64,000 nucleotides of DNA from Emergomyces orientalis. Taxonomy: Eukaryota; Ascomycota; Eurotiomycetes; Onygenales; Ajellomycetaceae. Under the pieces are notes generated by a model. The model ran no database searches. It was given only the letters and a program-made list of their open reading frames with translations, and was not told where the DNA came from. Within the stretch, counting starts at the first letter, position 1, and every line of letters starts with the position of its first letter. The stretch is taken from positions 682,001 through 746,000 of the forward strand of contig MOWL01000001.1 in the NCBI GenBank assembly GCA_002110485.1, written 5' to 3'. The translations under genes and the position numbers were made by a program. Below are positions 1 through 12,607 of the stretch, piece by piece.

Positions 1-3000
1 TAGGGCCAAATATTGTCTTGGAAATACAATACAAACCCCGCTCCAAATAAGCATTGGCTGAGAAGGAATGTGATATTGCAAGAATTTTTATTTTTATTTA
101 TTTATATTTATTTTGCAAAGCCGAATTCAAAGCAGAATCAGAGACACCTCTGGCCAATGAAAAATTATAGTTCTGAGGATCCAAGAAAACAACCATGTGA
201 ATTACACGGAGCAGGATGAATACGTGCGTGTCCTCTGCTGACAAGGTAGATATACTAGCCCCATGAATGAACCCTAACTAATTAGAGTCTCCACAGGCAC
301 AGGCACCGCGGAAGAATATAACGGTAATCCGTGCAGTAATTCGTAGACCCACACCTCAACTCGCCTGGATTTTGATTCTGGTGTTTCTGCCGAGGTGGCT
401 ATTCACGAATTATTCTGGATATTGTGGGAAGCGTACATGTAAACCCGTACCTAGAGGGTTCATAATACTAGACATGTAAAACCTTAGCTTGGCCTTAAGA
501 AAATAGCGTATAAATTCAGCCTCCATCTGGAAGGAACAAGGTCACTTTTTCCAAGCATATCTGCAAGAGCGTTTTGGTTTAGACTTTTTGGAAAAGGCCA
601 TTGCAAGGGCTGTCACTGCAGATTTGCAGCTAAGTAAATCGCTAGCATTGGGATGGTGGGGTGCTTTATGCAAGGTTAAGAATGCTTCTTGGTGAAGCTT
701 TCTCTTGTTTCAAATGAAAAAGAAAACTGCGGCAGGGCGCGACAAACTTAACAACAATATTTTATAAGTCTGGTAGAGAAGGCTCTTCAACCATGCTTAG
801 CGACCAGAGACTAAGGGGTGGTGCTATTGACGAAAGTCAGGGCAAGGTATCCTTGTTAAAGGAAAAATGTTGTGATGCTGATTGAAAATCATTGACTATG
901 ATTTTTTGCGCAGCAGCGAGTTCTCTTGCGCAATAGGAATAGTGAGACTTTATTTTCTGTTTTAGCGAACATATTCTCACGATTTTCTAGTGACCGAGGC
1001 AGTTTTCGAAGTGAGACCTGCTCGCGATGAACTCTGAGGGAGGTATTTTTTATCAGCTTGTTTACTATTTCACTATCACTCCTCGGTCACCGCCCCTCTG
1101 AGATCCGCCCTGATAGATCTTCGAGAAATGTGCCTTTTCCCAGTTTCTCGCTCGTCCACACTTCACTGTATGGCTACTTTGAAATGCCGCCCGGTAGCCG
1201 TTTCAGGCCGGAATGTGCTAGGTAAAGACCTGGCGTGAAAGGGACAATCCCTGCTGGTGGATAGCAGTATGATCGGCTAAACATCCGTGAAAAGCTAAAG
1301 TTATTGTAGTTTTTGGCTGTTTTCTTTTACCAATAACCTTAGAAGCAAAGAAGTGTTTTGATTTCAGACCATTGCGATGTAGAAACCCGCGAAAAGAAGG
1401 CCACAATGACCCCATTTCATTTGCAGTCTTTTATTGGTACAAATTGCTGGATAGGAAGCGAATGTATCTCAAACACCGAGAATGTTGGCGACAACTCGAG
1501 TGAAAATGCCGACGAGCCCCGAGCGGATCAATGTCAAGGTATAACGGCTCAGCAGCCTTCTCCTGCGTGCTCTTGCCTGGCCTGAGAGTAATACCACCGT
1601 TTCTCCTGCCACATGTCAACTAATGTGAAGGGCGACTTTCAAACGCAAAAAAAAAAATCACAATCACATCAAACTTCAACCAATCACTAGCATGATAATA
1701 GGGCCAATTAGTTCATTTTCCATGACCACCGCTTTTCTTCTTGCCCTAATTTGACAATCAGCTCGAACCATTTCCTCCTTTTGCACGAAGCAAAACACCC
1801 CAGCTCGAAGCGATATCTCCCCATTGGATTTGCCAATCGTAGTACATAAATCAACAAGGGTCCAGTTGTTTTAAGTAGGGTACTTTTTGCAGAGGATATA
1901 TCAGATAGTTTATCCAACCCGAACCGTGCCGCCAAGGTTGTGAGCGAGAATGTGCCTCTAACGACGTTGGTGGTATGAATGCACGCGATTTAATCATCCA
2001 TCCTTCATAGTGCACGTGTTCCAAAGTCACAAAACCCTTCGCAACGAAGGCAAGAAGAGGCTACTTCAATAGTGTCCTGTCATGTAAAGGGCAAAAAACA
2101 GTTGATGCTTTCCAAGTCTAGAGACTTATATGATTGGTAAGGCCTCAAGAAACGCTGTACGAGGGTTAAGCAAAAGATTTGGATGAGATAGTCTTCCGTA
2201 GTAGAACGTAACATCCGTCGCCCGTGCTTTTCGTCTAGAATTTGTGTTCTTTTTTCCTCTTAGAAAATAACTGAACTGGAGGACACAACTCGTACCTAAG
2301 AGGGAAACGGCTTGTGCTGGTTAGCGGCATGTTCCTGTTCCCTTGCTGTGTCTGGTCGAAATAATGAGTGCGCAGAGAAATGAATACCGAGCCGAACAGT
2401 GCGCCCAATGACTCGTCGTCATGCGACTCCCTTGTCTTTGGCTTTTTGGACTCCTTTTACTCGGAGGAATCCATGCAGCAAGACGGCTTTGCATGATCTG
2501 CAGCCAAATTCCCTTCATGCAAGTCCCTTCATGCAAAGACTCTCCGAGGTGGGGTCTTATTAGATAAAGGCCGGTTACAAGCATTTTGGAATACGCGTCT
2601 CGTAAATGGTTTAGTCGTCTCTTGGAAGGTTGGTCGACTTAGTGTTTTCTGGAGTCGCAACGTCTTGAGGTCCCGCTACACTTCAACCACCAGATATCGC
2701 ATATAACACGCGGAGAAATTGTGTTGCTGCTCTGGTGCTAGTCCATGCGATTGTTACTTGGCACTTGTATACCACAGATATTTTGCATTGACACCTCCTT
2801 TTATTTTTGCCCTTCACTTCTCAAGCCAATCTTCAGTGGCACCAGGTGGATCCTGGATCCTAGATCGTCCGGCCTGAGACGTTTTCCACTTAGCCTTGTT
2901 TTCCCCACAAAGTTGCAACGGCTCCCTCCGAGCTTGGCCGCAGTAGCGAGGCCTGGATTCTGGTCTGATGGGCAACCACAGGATGGCAACTTCAGAGCAG

Positions 3001-3313
3001 CGACAGCGCCCACATCTCATGCAGATCTAGTGGGATTCCTTACATGACTTCAATGTTTCCATGGCCGTGGAGTATGGTGACAAAATAAAAAATCGTATTC
3101 CGTGTGTCAATGGTTGTCCTTTTGTAGCTTAGCCTTCTGGGGCATGTGTGCACGTGCTTTGGGGCATCACGAGCTAGTCTTTCCCAATCCTGCCATGAGC
3201 CCTAATTTCCAAGGTGATTTTTCTTCCTCTTCTCTCCTCTGGCATAGTTATATGCGTTTCGATGGATTCAGGGTGCATATACATGCCTCCAATTGAGCTG
3301 AATACCGTGTCTG
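1..3313. other. Gene-free stretch upstream of the first regulator
   Basis: No reading frame here has recognisable domains, and no convincing spliced gene could be assembled on either strand. The open frames are short (under about 100 codons) and overlap one another on both strands, as expected by chance. The last few hundred bases presumably hold the promoter and leader of the regulator that starts at 3314. Confidence 0.5.
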
Positions 3314-5852
3314 ATGTCCTTCAACAGAGTCATGAAGCAGGCTTCCGAGAAGCAATTCAGATGTACTGTCTGTGACCGCTTGTTTACTCGTATTGACCAC
3401 CTTAAACGCCATCAGCTCCGCCGTATGTACTATGCCCCCCCTCCCCTTCTCCTTTTTCTACTCCCCCTTCCCCCAATTGCGACTTTGATGCTGCGGCTCC
3501 GGGGATTTATATATGCTCAAATGTAACATAGATTCTGGAATAAGACCTTATTCCTGTATATTCTGCAGTGCTGCTTTCGCTCGCTGGTGAGTTCCGACGT
3601 GCGCCCGCCCTTGATGCAGTTTCTGATAATTCTATCTAAAGCGATAACTTGCGCGATCATTATCAAGATTGTCCTCAGCGCGGAGATCGACTTATACCAG
3701 AAACTAGCCAAAGAGGCAGGAGACGTCATGCTTGTGAATCTGAAAGTTCTCTTGTTCTCCCCGTTTAGTATTGCCGAATTTAGTAACGTTTTTCTCTTAC
3801 AGTGCACTTCTATGAAGTTACGTTGCGATGGGGCCTGCCCGTGTGGCGCATGTCTGAAGAGAAATCTTCCATGTACTCGTCAGAGTTCGAAGCCGTGTGA
3901 TGCTAGTGAGAACCGAACTGGTATGTCATCCCCCATAAACACTGGTGATCAACTGTTGTATTGCTACATTCGCTAATCCCCGGTATTATATCATAATACC
4001 ATCAATTAACAGACTCGACGAAATCTGACGATTTTGATCAGATTTATGAGCGAGGTTCGGTCAAATTTTTACTCAATGGAGGCACGGATAGTTTCATAAA
4101 AGGCTTCCACCTCCCCTCCCGTCATGACAGGGCTTTTCTGTCTTGGCCCGAGAATAGCCATAATGATAATGTCGGCAACATGAGCCAAACAATGAGCACA
4201 CAGGCATCTTTAAATTTGCCAAATACCGCACATCCCCAGCATCCCGTATCAGGCATTGAGAGCCAGCCTGTTGATGTGGCATTCTACAATGACGGTTTTC
4301 TTCAGTTTTTTAATGGGGGATACAACTCTGGCCCTCGGTTTCAGCCTGACGAAACCCCGACTTCATTTGCCCATCATTCCGCGAATTTCGTTCAGGGGCT
4401 TACCCTAGCTTCTTCAACAGAACCATATTTTGAGCCAGAGAGCCCCTATTCGACCAATTTGATCCAGTCGATTTTATCAAAATCATGGACGTTGGGGCTG
4501 GATGAGATTACGTCAATTGGGATTGCGCAGGAGCTTCGATTTTTGTTAACGACTCAAAGAATCCAAAAGTTTGTCAGTCTCTACTTTCAAAACTGGCAAA
4601 AGAACTGCCCAATGATACATCAACCGACTTTCGATCCCGAAACAACAGCTTCTTCTCTGCTAGCGGCCGTCGTGCTTATGGGAGCTACGTATTCGGAGAA
4701 CGCGAGCGAAAGACTTACGGCGAAAAAGATGCTCGACCTAATAGAGGCGTTCATATTTTCCACTGACGTATATTCCCAAGACTTTGAAATTGCTCAATCA
4801 TACAAGGCAGTCCATACCCAAATCGATATAAAGACAGACTGGAGGAGTTTTGAAAATTTCCAAGCGGGTTATTTGATATTTTTGGTGCAGTACTGGGGAG
4901 GAACTAGAGCTGCGAGGAATCGAATGATAGAGGTTAGGTTGGGGGAGGTGATCAAGGTTGGTCCGGCCAGATGAACATTTTGAATTTCGTTGTTGGTGTA
5001 GTAAGTAGGCTAACTCGCAGAGAAGGTTGCGCGTCAAATGCAATTAACAAAATGTAGGCATGGGTTTGAAGATCAAATGAGTGAATACCTTTGGCTTCAA
5101 AAAGAGTGTCGGATAAGGTTGGTGGTTTTTAGGCCCCCTTTCCCATGGTACTTGATATTTCTTAGCTGACATCATAGAGAACGATGGTTGTCCTATCAAT
5201 GATCGACTCGGCAATGCCATTTTACCAGAATTATCCTTCGCGATTGACGAACATCGAACTCCAATGCGACTTAACTTGTCAAGAATCGCATTTTGCAGCT
5301 AGACATCCATTTCTGGAACCAGATTTCCGACTCAGCCGCGAAATGACCGTGTACCAGGCTTTTCAAAATCTGTTCGTGGAAAATGGGTTTGTTCGCCCCC
5401 TATTCGTTCACCGTGGCACAAACAAATTGCACTTGGGAATAATTGACATGTTCCTTCTCATCCATCGTAAGTTCTCCCTACAAAGAAGTATCACAGATCC
5501 CAATGGACCAAAGCTCACATGTGAAGAAATCTACTCTCATATCCATATGGCTATAAACCTTTCGATGCCGCTATTAGGGAACCGAAACACGAATCAACCC
5601 GAATGCGCAACTGTCAGTGGGATTAAGGTTGCTCTTGAACACTGGCGGTCGCTGTGGATCTCCCTCCGCACCGAGATTCCCAGCGATGAATGGGAGAAGG
5701 TGGGAATTTTCAAAGGCGCCTACAACTTCTGGCTCGTATCACAGCTGCTCATTAGCAAAAAGGTTAGCGCGGATATTCTGATGAGAATGGAGGTGAACTG
5801 CGAGGACAAACTGAAGCAACTAAAAGTCCTTCTACCGGATGACTACGATTAA
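3314..5852 (+). CDS. C2H2 plus Zn2Cys6 fungal-specific transcription factor
   Basis: Probable DNA-binding nuclear regulator of 696 aa. Exons: 3314-3422, 3532-3586, 3642-3741, 3803-3920, 4013-4956, 5026-5117 and 5180-5852 (2091 nt, in frame). Two tandem fingers come first: C17/C20/H33/H37, then C45/C48/H61/C65 (C2HC). An RGRRR basic stretch and a Zn2Cys6 cluster (C86-x2-C89-x6-C96-x5-C102-x2-C105-x6-C112) follow. After a linker containing SVKFLLNGGTDSF the rest looks like a Fungal_trans middle-homology domain (for example YWGGTRAARNRMIEVRLGEV). This C2H2/Zn2Cys6 combination is a known fungal TF architecture. The third intron (3742-3802) has a GA donor (GAAAGT) instead of GT, yet only this join preserves C86-x2-C89. 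The gene either uses a rare GA-AG intron or carries a damaging donor mutation. Target genes are unknown. Confidence 0.8.
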
Positions 5853-7138
5853 ATATCTTTGCTGTATAGCATTTTCTGTGTCATTTACATGGCGTTTTCC
5901 AGAATTCATCCGGATGTTGGATCTCGGACGAGAATTTATTTATTGTTTTAGTGAGCTACTTGCCGTTTTATGGATGTATTACAAAACGAAAAACCAAGGG
6001 TTTATACTGGAAGGGGATTTGAGTGGTCAGTTTTTAAGTGCAGGTTATAAACGTTCCTTTGTATTTTGCTTCTCCTTGTCTAGCTCCGTACTTTTTGTTC
6101 CTATCGTTTCGTTCCGCTTCCACCATTTTCAGCCCAATTTTTCCTATTCATACTAATCAAGTCCCAAAGTTGACTCCAACTTTTCTTTCTCCCTTGCTCC
6201 TTTTTTTTCTTTTTCTCTTTTTGGCTTGCTCCTTTCCCCCCCGCTTTCCAGTTGATTCCATTGGCTTTGTGTGCCCATTTTCACTTGGGTTTTATTGGCT
6301 TTGCTTAGATACCCAGACGACACAGTCACATGTTCTTTATTTCTTCTGTCACTTACGCTTACCTTTTTCTCCCTGGATAATCTTTGTATATACCCCCCGC
6401 AGAACTCGCGTCTCTTACTTCCATCATTTATAACTAGAAGGTAGTATATATCCACTTGACGTATAAGTATTGCCAGCTTTTATTTTTCTTTTCTCAATTT
6501 ACTGTGTTATACCAATTGAAGATTATGCTCTCAATATACTCCACAACGTCAAACGGTAGGGCTGAGCCTATTAAATACTAGTCTGAGAAAGGTTTCAAAA
6601 CCCCAAGAAAGAACGGTGAGGCTAAATTAAGCTTGGGGCCCCTCGGATCAAGGTTAATCCGCTACCCGGTATTCTCTAACTGTTTAAAGCTTAGTGTATT
6701 CTTAAAAATGGATAATTATTCCTCCGATACTTCAGCTGACTAATCTCCCTAAGGAACAGACGAGAGCCGCAACGACAAGCAAAAAAACCCTCGACGGCAC
6801 GAATAGAACCAGCAGCCATTCAGCTAAACATCTCGAATATATCTGCTCAGCATTATCTCCTTCGGTACGTACCACTACTGCCCTACGAGCCCATACGCAA
6901 AACAACCCTGTTGCGGGCCGCCTGCAGTGTTTTGCCCTTCCCCACAAATCGGTCTTCCCCCCCAATAAGTGTGTGCACTTTGTCAATTGTTGTGCGGACG
7001 GGCTAACTAATTTCGCCGAATTTTTGCGCCTTGCTTTTCCTGACAAAAGACGGCTTGAACAGATTTGCCCTTCCTTCCTGACTCCTTCGCTCGTGTTGGT
7101 CTTTTACATTTCCCCCCCATCGCATTCAATTGCCCATC
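5853..7138. other. Intergenic region and egd1 leader
   Basis: Contains the 3' flank of the upstream regulator and the promoter and 5' leader of egd1. Pyrimidine-rich tracts around 6180-6240 and 7070-7125 resemble the CT-rich leaders of highly expressed fungal genes. No coding sequence was recognised. Confidence 0.5.
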
Positions 7139-7983
7139 ATGGATCAAGCAAAGTTGGCCAGACTCCAGCAGAGTGTGCGGATTGGTAAGTGCTCGAGAGA
7201 CCAAACCATTTTTTGTTTTTTCTTTCTGGATACTGTTATCTAGGGAAAGCTATTTCTGAATGGACTCGATGATGGCTGACTGTTGCGGTGTTGTTTAGGG
7301 TACGTATTCAAATATATTACCTAACGACCTTGTCGCGTGGCCAGAGTAGGATGCGTTTGTTTGACATCAGCTATTATTTGTAGAGGGGCGGAGGGGGAAG
7401 GGGCGGGTTATATTGGTTAGATGGTTTGGCGGTGGCTAATGATTTTTATGTCTGCTGTGTATAGAGGCAAAGGCACCCCACGACGCAAGACGAAGAAGGT
7501 CCACAAATCATCCGGAACCGATGATAAGAAGCTCCAGACATCGCTGAAGAAGTTGAATGTGCAGCCCATCCAGGCCATTGAGGAGGTCAACATGTTCAAG
7601 GAAGATGGCAATGTCATCCACTTCGCTGCCCCCAAAGGTGCGTTTAGCTATCCCTTATTACTGACATTGTCGATATTGAAAGTTAGAAAACTAACGTTTT
7701 TCGCCCTCGTTCCAATTTTCACAATATAGTCCACGCCTCCGTCCCCAGCAACACCTTCGCAATCTACGGCAATGGCGAAGACAAAGAGCTCACCGAGCTT
7801 GTCCCTGGCATCCTCAACCAGCTGGGACCCGATTCATTGGCTTCCCTACGTAAGCTTGCAGAGAGCTATCAGAGCATGCAGAAGAGGGAAGGTGGCGAAG
7901 ATGGCAAGAAGGATGACGATGAGGACGACGAGGATATTCCCGACCTAGTTGATGGGGAGAACTTCGAGAGCAAGGTTGAATGA
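7139..7983 (+). CDS. egd1: Nascent polypeptide-associated complex beta subunit
   Basis: Ribosome-associated chaperone subunit that pairs with NAC alpha (Egd2) at the polypeptide exit tunnel. The N-terminus (MDQAKLARLQQSVRIGGKG) and the following RRKTKKVHKSS basic segment are the conserved ribosome-binding part. The NAC domain follows (KLQTSLKKLNVQPIQAIEEV, VIHFAAPKVHASVPSNTFA, LVPGILNQLGPDSLASLRKL), then a short acidic tail ending in FESKVE. Preferred exons: 7139-7184, 7299 (one nucleotide), 7465-7637 and 7730-7983, giving 157 aa. A model without the tiny exon needs acceptor 7465-7466 and loses one glycine of the GGKG motif. Family identity is certain; only the first splice is open. High, constitutive expression is expected from the gene's role. 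Confidence 0.95.
7299..7299 (+). other. egd1: Candidate one-nucleotide exon of egd1
   Basis: The G at 7299 is preceded by TTGTTTAG (AG 7297-7298), which has a CTGAC branch site about 18 nt upstream (7276-7280). It is followed at once by a GTACGT donor (7300). Joining 7184 + 7299 + 7465 gives a GGA codon and restores the RIGGKG motif conserved in NAC beta proteins. Both flanking introns (114 and 165 nt) have good signals. Confidence 0.65.
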
Positions 7984-9662
7984 TCAAGGGGGACGGACGT
8001 AATAAAAAAAAACCCCCCAACTATCTATCCTAAATACCACCTAAAAGGAACCCATTTTACCACATTTTACCAAATCATTATGTGTTTCTCTTTTACCTAT
8101 TTACGTTTTTATCCGTGTTCAAAAGCCAGAAATAACCGGAAAGGGAAAATGCGAGAATTGAACTATATCTTTACTTTCCATTATGAAGCGCATGAAGCAA
8201 AAACCAAAAGCAAAAAAAGAAAATCACGGAGGTCTTAGAAACACGCGCGAATTTGTGTTGCGTTGTTATGTTTGATTACATTTTATTTTATTTTATTTTA
8301 TTTTCGTCATCCTTGCCTTTCTCCGGTCGGGCCATTTCTGTTGTCTGGATCCCAGGCATAAGCATTCGCTAACTACATACAGCGCGCAGCGTAAAGCATT
8401 GTGTGTTGTATGTTCTGGTTTGTATCTCCAATCGCGCACACGTCCTATCGATTCTCATGCCGTGACTTCGCTTGCCGCATCTATTCCCCATGGTTCTTTT
8501 TCCGCCGCAACGCATGCGTTTCAACCCCCATCCACCCCTCCTATTTCCTTTTTTTGCTTACTGAAAGCAATGTTGAAGACACTGAGAATCTTTTTTTAAT
8601 TTATAATTTGGTTTGGCTGTGTTTTACAACAAATTGTATTTCCATTTTTGGTTTCATTTTGATTTTCTTTCCGTACCCTTTGTCCTGAGGATAAAAGATA
8701 GCTTGGTTGCGAAATCAGAAGAAAGGGGAAGGGATGGTTGAAGCGGAAACAAGAATTAGCTAGGCACCTTGTCTACCAAAGTAGACCTTGGGCTAATGTA
8801 TGGGTACCGGAGATCGAAATTCATATGCCACACGTTCTCGTGATAAATATTTTGCCTCTATGGTAAAAAAATTATGTGTCTAAAATGTACAGCTTGAAAA
8901 GGGATATCTGGTTTAAGACAAGTGTGAGTTTCACGAAAAAAGGGAACAAAAAGAAGAAATAAACGAAACAGGAATAAAAGCTGTAAATAAAATACATTAT
9001 GCCATGGCCACATCATATCGAGTGAAATTGTTGAAGAAGAAGTGAACACCTGCTCTTCACCTTTTAGATGTTGTAGAATAGGGGCAAAGAAGCAGGAAAC
9101 GTGACAGACGAGGGGATAGAAAACCAAGAAAACACTAAACGCCTTTTCATGATCCCTCGCGACAAAAACATACAAAGATTAATGAGTTTTTAACGTGGGA
9201 GGAGAAAAAAGAAATTGCTAAACGAATCCATGATAATGCCAATGAGCGAGAAGAAATAGGAAAAATGGGACAAAACAATTTCTTTCACCACAGAGGATGT
9301 AAATCGAGCAGGTTGGAGGTCATGGATACTCAGGAATTTAAGCCTCGTGTGATCTCATATTGAGGAGGTATTCACTTATAGAGTTGAAGTACGGAGCGTG
9401 TTGGTCGTTCTCGAATGTGTAATAAAGGGCCTTGGAGATGTAGTCATAGGCCCATATTCTGTGATGCGAATGATCGACGAATTTCCACGACCTTCGCTGA
9501 ACCATAGACGAATTCTGGAAGCTAGACCTAGTAGCCAACAAAGGTAGAGGCCGTGCGAAATCTGCAGTCAGATGTTGTATTGTGGGAGACAACGTAGCAA
9601 ACGCGTTGTTAATGATGAGATTCAATTGGTGAAATGTTGGAGACGGAGATGACATCGCAAAA
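7984..9662. other. Convergent 3' intergenic region
   Basis: Lies between the ends of egd1 (+) and the Nup53-like gene (-). It includes a pentanucleotide repeat at 8281-8304 and AT-rich 3' flanks. A 105-codon minus-strand frame at 9338-9655 starts 7 nt downstream of the Nup53-like stop codon (MSSPSPTFHQLNLIINNAFA at its start). It has no recognisable domain and may be chance coding in the 3' UTR. Confidence 0.45.
8281..8304. repeat. TTTTA microsatellite
   Basis: Four tandem TTTTA units plus a TTTT remainder, about 300 nt downstream of the egd1 stop codon. A simple low-complexity tract. Confidence 0.9.
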
Positions 9663-11067
9663 TTAGGATTCTTCTTTCAGACCGCACAAGTCGGTTCCAA
9701 AAAGTTTATCCACCATGTACCAGAAGCGCCAATAAGCGTTTGACTTATCATGATCGAACGATCCATCTTCGCGCAGTACAGGTCCGTCACCAACAATGTC
9801 CCCCGTAAACCAGCTTAATATTGGGATAGATCGAAGGATACGTTCAACAACAGTTGGTTGCGGAGGGAGGGCTTCAGAAATTGGTCGCAAAATAGCACGG
9901 CGCACCGTGGGAATGTGGGTCATGAATTCAGATTCGGGTTTTGGTTGAGGTTCAGGTTGGGATTGGAGCTGAGTTTGAGTTTGTCGCTGGCGAAGGGTGC
10001 TGCTTGAGCCTTGATCAGTGGCTGTGGCTGAGCTAGCGGTTACCGTTGATCTCTGGGAAGTAGCTGAGTCGTCTATGGTTCCGTTGGTCGAAATTGTATT
10101 GGCAGTGAAGGAGCGAGGGAGAGTGGATCGGTCGAGATCAGCAGATTGAAGAAAAATGTTGGACTGAGATGGATTCAAGGTATGTGACTTCGGTTGCGGT
10201 TGAACAGATTCGGCAGAGTCTTTAAGAATAGGAGCATCATGTTGTGGTCCCTGACCATGGTATAGTTCACAAAAGACCATGAAACCATCTATATCTTGCG
10301 GGGAGAAGAAGCAGGCACGATCAGCAGCCGCAGCGGAGTCAAAAGTGACTTTTATCCAGTGGTATCCTCCAGCATATCGTTTCGCTTTCTTGTTGGCATC
10401 AGCCGATAAATTTGGGTGAACAACAACGTCACGGCCGCTCAGCAGTTGTGGATATTTTGATGCCAAATCAGGATCGGTTCTGGGATAGTCCTCGCAAATC
10501 ATGCCTTGAGATATTCGTTCGAACTTGTCAATGACTTTCCATTCAGAGCTTTTGTCCTTGTAACCATAAAAGATGCACTCCGTAGCAACTCTTTCAATAG
10601 ACTTTCGGGGTGAATCGTTAGAATTATTGGCAGTAGACGGGGGTAGGAGTTTTGATTGACTCTGTTCTTGTTCTTGTTGCTGCGCGAAAAGTTTGCTGAA
10701 TTCTGCTACATTGGGGTTTTCTTTTCGGGCGGGGGTCCCAGTTCGGGTCCCGGATCGAGTAGAGTTATAACGTGCATTCCGCCTTTTTCCAAAAGGTCCA
10801 CTCTCTTCTGGAGGGCGTCGTGGGTTCCGTGACTCGCTGGTAGAAAGAAAGTTAGCGTTTGTGAGGTAAACAAAGAGGATGACTGCACAAAACAACAAGA
10901 GAATGAAGTATGAGTGAGACAAAACAATTATAAAGTAGCACCAGAAGCGGGATAAAGGGAACAGAGCTGGGGACAATAACGTACTCTTTGTAAACATATC
11001 CCCAAGGGAGGACATTTCCTTTCTCGTCTCTGGCGCGTTCCTCAAGAGGAACAGCGTGGTACTCCAT
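9663..11067 (-). CDS. Nucleoporin Nup53/Nup35-like protein
   Basis: Predicted 418-aa nuclear pore component. Exon 1 is 11067-10985 and exon 2 is 10836-9663; the intron has a GTACGT donor. The start (MEYHAVPLEERARDEKGNVL) is the first ATG of the spliced frame. After a basic, Q/S-rich low-complexity region comes an RRM-like Nup35/53 (MPPN) segment, with ECIFYGYKD, FERISQGMICEDYPR and a GGYHWIKVTFDSAAAADRAC strand. A T/Q/P-rich linker (QTQTQLQSQPEPQPKPESE) follows. The C-terminal block (ILSWFTGDIVGDGP...YWRFWYMVDKLFGTDLCGLK) resembles the conserved C-terminus of fungal Nup53, where an amphipathic helix is thought to contact membrane. Identification rests on recalled family motifs rather than an alignment. 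Confidence 0.7.
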
Positions 11068-11222
11068 AGCAACGAAAATATGTCAGACGCAGACAGGGAG
11101 AGAAGACGTGATCGTACCGGCGACCAGCAAGCTCAGGAATTCAGTGCGATGATGGTGGTGTTGACTGTTTTCAAAGCGCCAACATGTTTTGTTTGAGCTC
11201 ACTGTTGATGCAAAAGTGAAGT

Positions 11223-12607
11223 TTATCTAAAAGAAAAATAGATATCACGTGAAAGATATTAGTCACGTGGATTAAACACCAAGGGGATATTAACGCGACG
11301 ACGACGAAATACTTTAACGGTGAAACTAACATGCAGTTTGGATCGTGGATACATTTCCAAGCAAACCGGGGCAGCTCCTGGTTTGCCTGCTGTAGCAGTT
11401 CGGTTTTATGTGGTCCCTCTGGCAAGTTTTTAATTTTTGCCATCAGATGCCACTCCCTCGTCGATGCTACATTGCGGCACCATCCTGCACGAATCAGAAT
11501 CTTTTCCAGCGCGTATTTGTCGTGCGCCACACCTTCCATTTGCCATCTTTTGATAGCCGCGAGAAACAAGTCCTCGTTGCCATCGAGGATTGACTTGGCA
11601 ATGGGTTCCAGGAACTCCCCTTCCTGCCCTGAAGGAATCCTGTAGGAAGCGGGCGCCATCGCAGGACACTGTTCACGAATATCCTGCAAAGCCCAGTTCC
11701 ACTCCCAGACATCGCCCTTGAGGACTTCCCGAGCTTCTCTACCATATCCGAGGTGTGCGCGTGTATGTCTACCCTCGCTAAAATACACCCCCACTAGGAT
11801 CTCCCATAGCTGTGGACGGTCTCTGGAGATCTCGAGGAGGAAGTTGATTCCCTCAGTTTCCTGCTCCTTCGTCCGTCTTGCGGGAGGTAGGATTGGAGTC
11901 TTAGGGGGAAGCCAAATTGAGTGACCCTGAGGTTCGATTTCGAGAGGTGGCTCTGGGGGTGATTGGTTGCATGGATACTGGGCGGAAGTCTCCGACCACT
12001 CCCAGTCCATCTGCTCCTCTGTGAGTCTTCCCACCGTTTCGCTGCCCGCCATCTCAACGTCTTCGGACAAGGAGATTGCCTCTAGGCCCTGCACAGGATG
12101 TAGGGCCTCCCAGCCTTGTTCAGGACCCCCTATTAAAATGGGTTTTGTTCCACCTTCTCCGGGCATTTGAGCGATGAACCCCTCTCCTTCGCAAAGGGAA
12201 TCATCGTCAGTGACCGCAGAGCTACATGCGGTTTCTCGACTCCTTTCTGAAGACCTCCAAGCGGTGAAGACTTCCTCACCGAGCCGGGAATCATCGATGG
12301 ATGGCATAGAATTGGACATCTCGAGGATACTCGACATACCTCTCTCCAGAGTAATGGGGCCCTCTCCACCCCGTCGATGAAACCTCCGCCTCCTCACGGG
12401 CTGGACAGACGCATGATTAGAACTAATGATTTCGAAGAGTCTCTGACACGTTGTTTGCATAATTTTATGACGCACAGCCCATTTACTTCTTGCATCTGCA
12501 TCTTGCCAGCCAGCAGCCCTTTTCCATCGCCATGTAACCCCGCTTGGCGCTTTCAGACATGGGTATATAGCGAGCATTGCCGTCCCGTATAATCCGACAA
12601 CGTCCAT
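11223..12607 (-). CDS. Uncharacterised 426-aa acidic protein
   Basis: Not recognised. Exon 1 is 12607-11331. A GTTAGT donor and a TTTTAG acceptor (11227-11228) join it to a 4-nt last exon (11226-11223) that ends the protein at PNCI; without splicing the frame runs on for about 53 codons of hydrophobic, unlikely sequence to 11171. The N-terminus is MDVVGLYGTAMLAIYPCLKA. A basic RRRRFHRRGG stretch and a long acidic, low-complexity middle follow. The C-terminal third looks folded and conserved in style, with helices around EWNWALQDIREQCPA, ALEKILIRAGWCRN and ELPRFAWKCIHDPNC. The Cys and Trp residues clustered there would be the best seed for a homology search. Frame length and composition support a real gene. 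Confidence 0.6.

Noticed and set aside
9338..9655. 105-codon minus-strand frame directly after the Nup53-like gene
   Set aside because: No domain, and the position fits a 3' UTR; kept only as a note in the intergenic entry.
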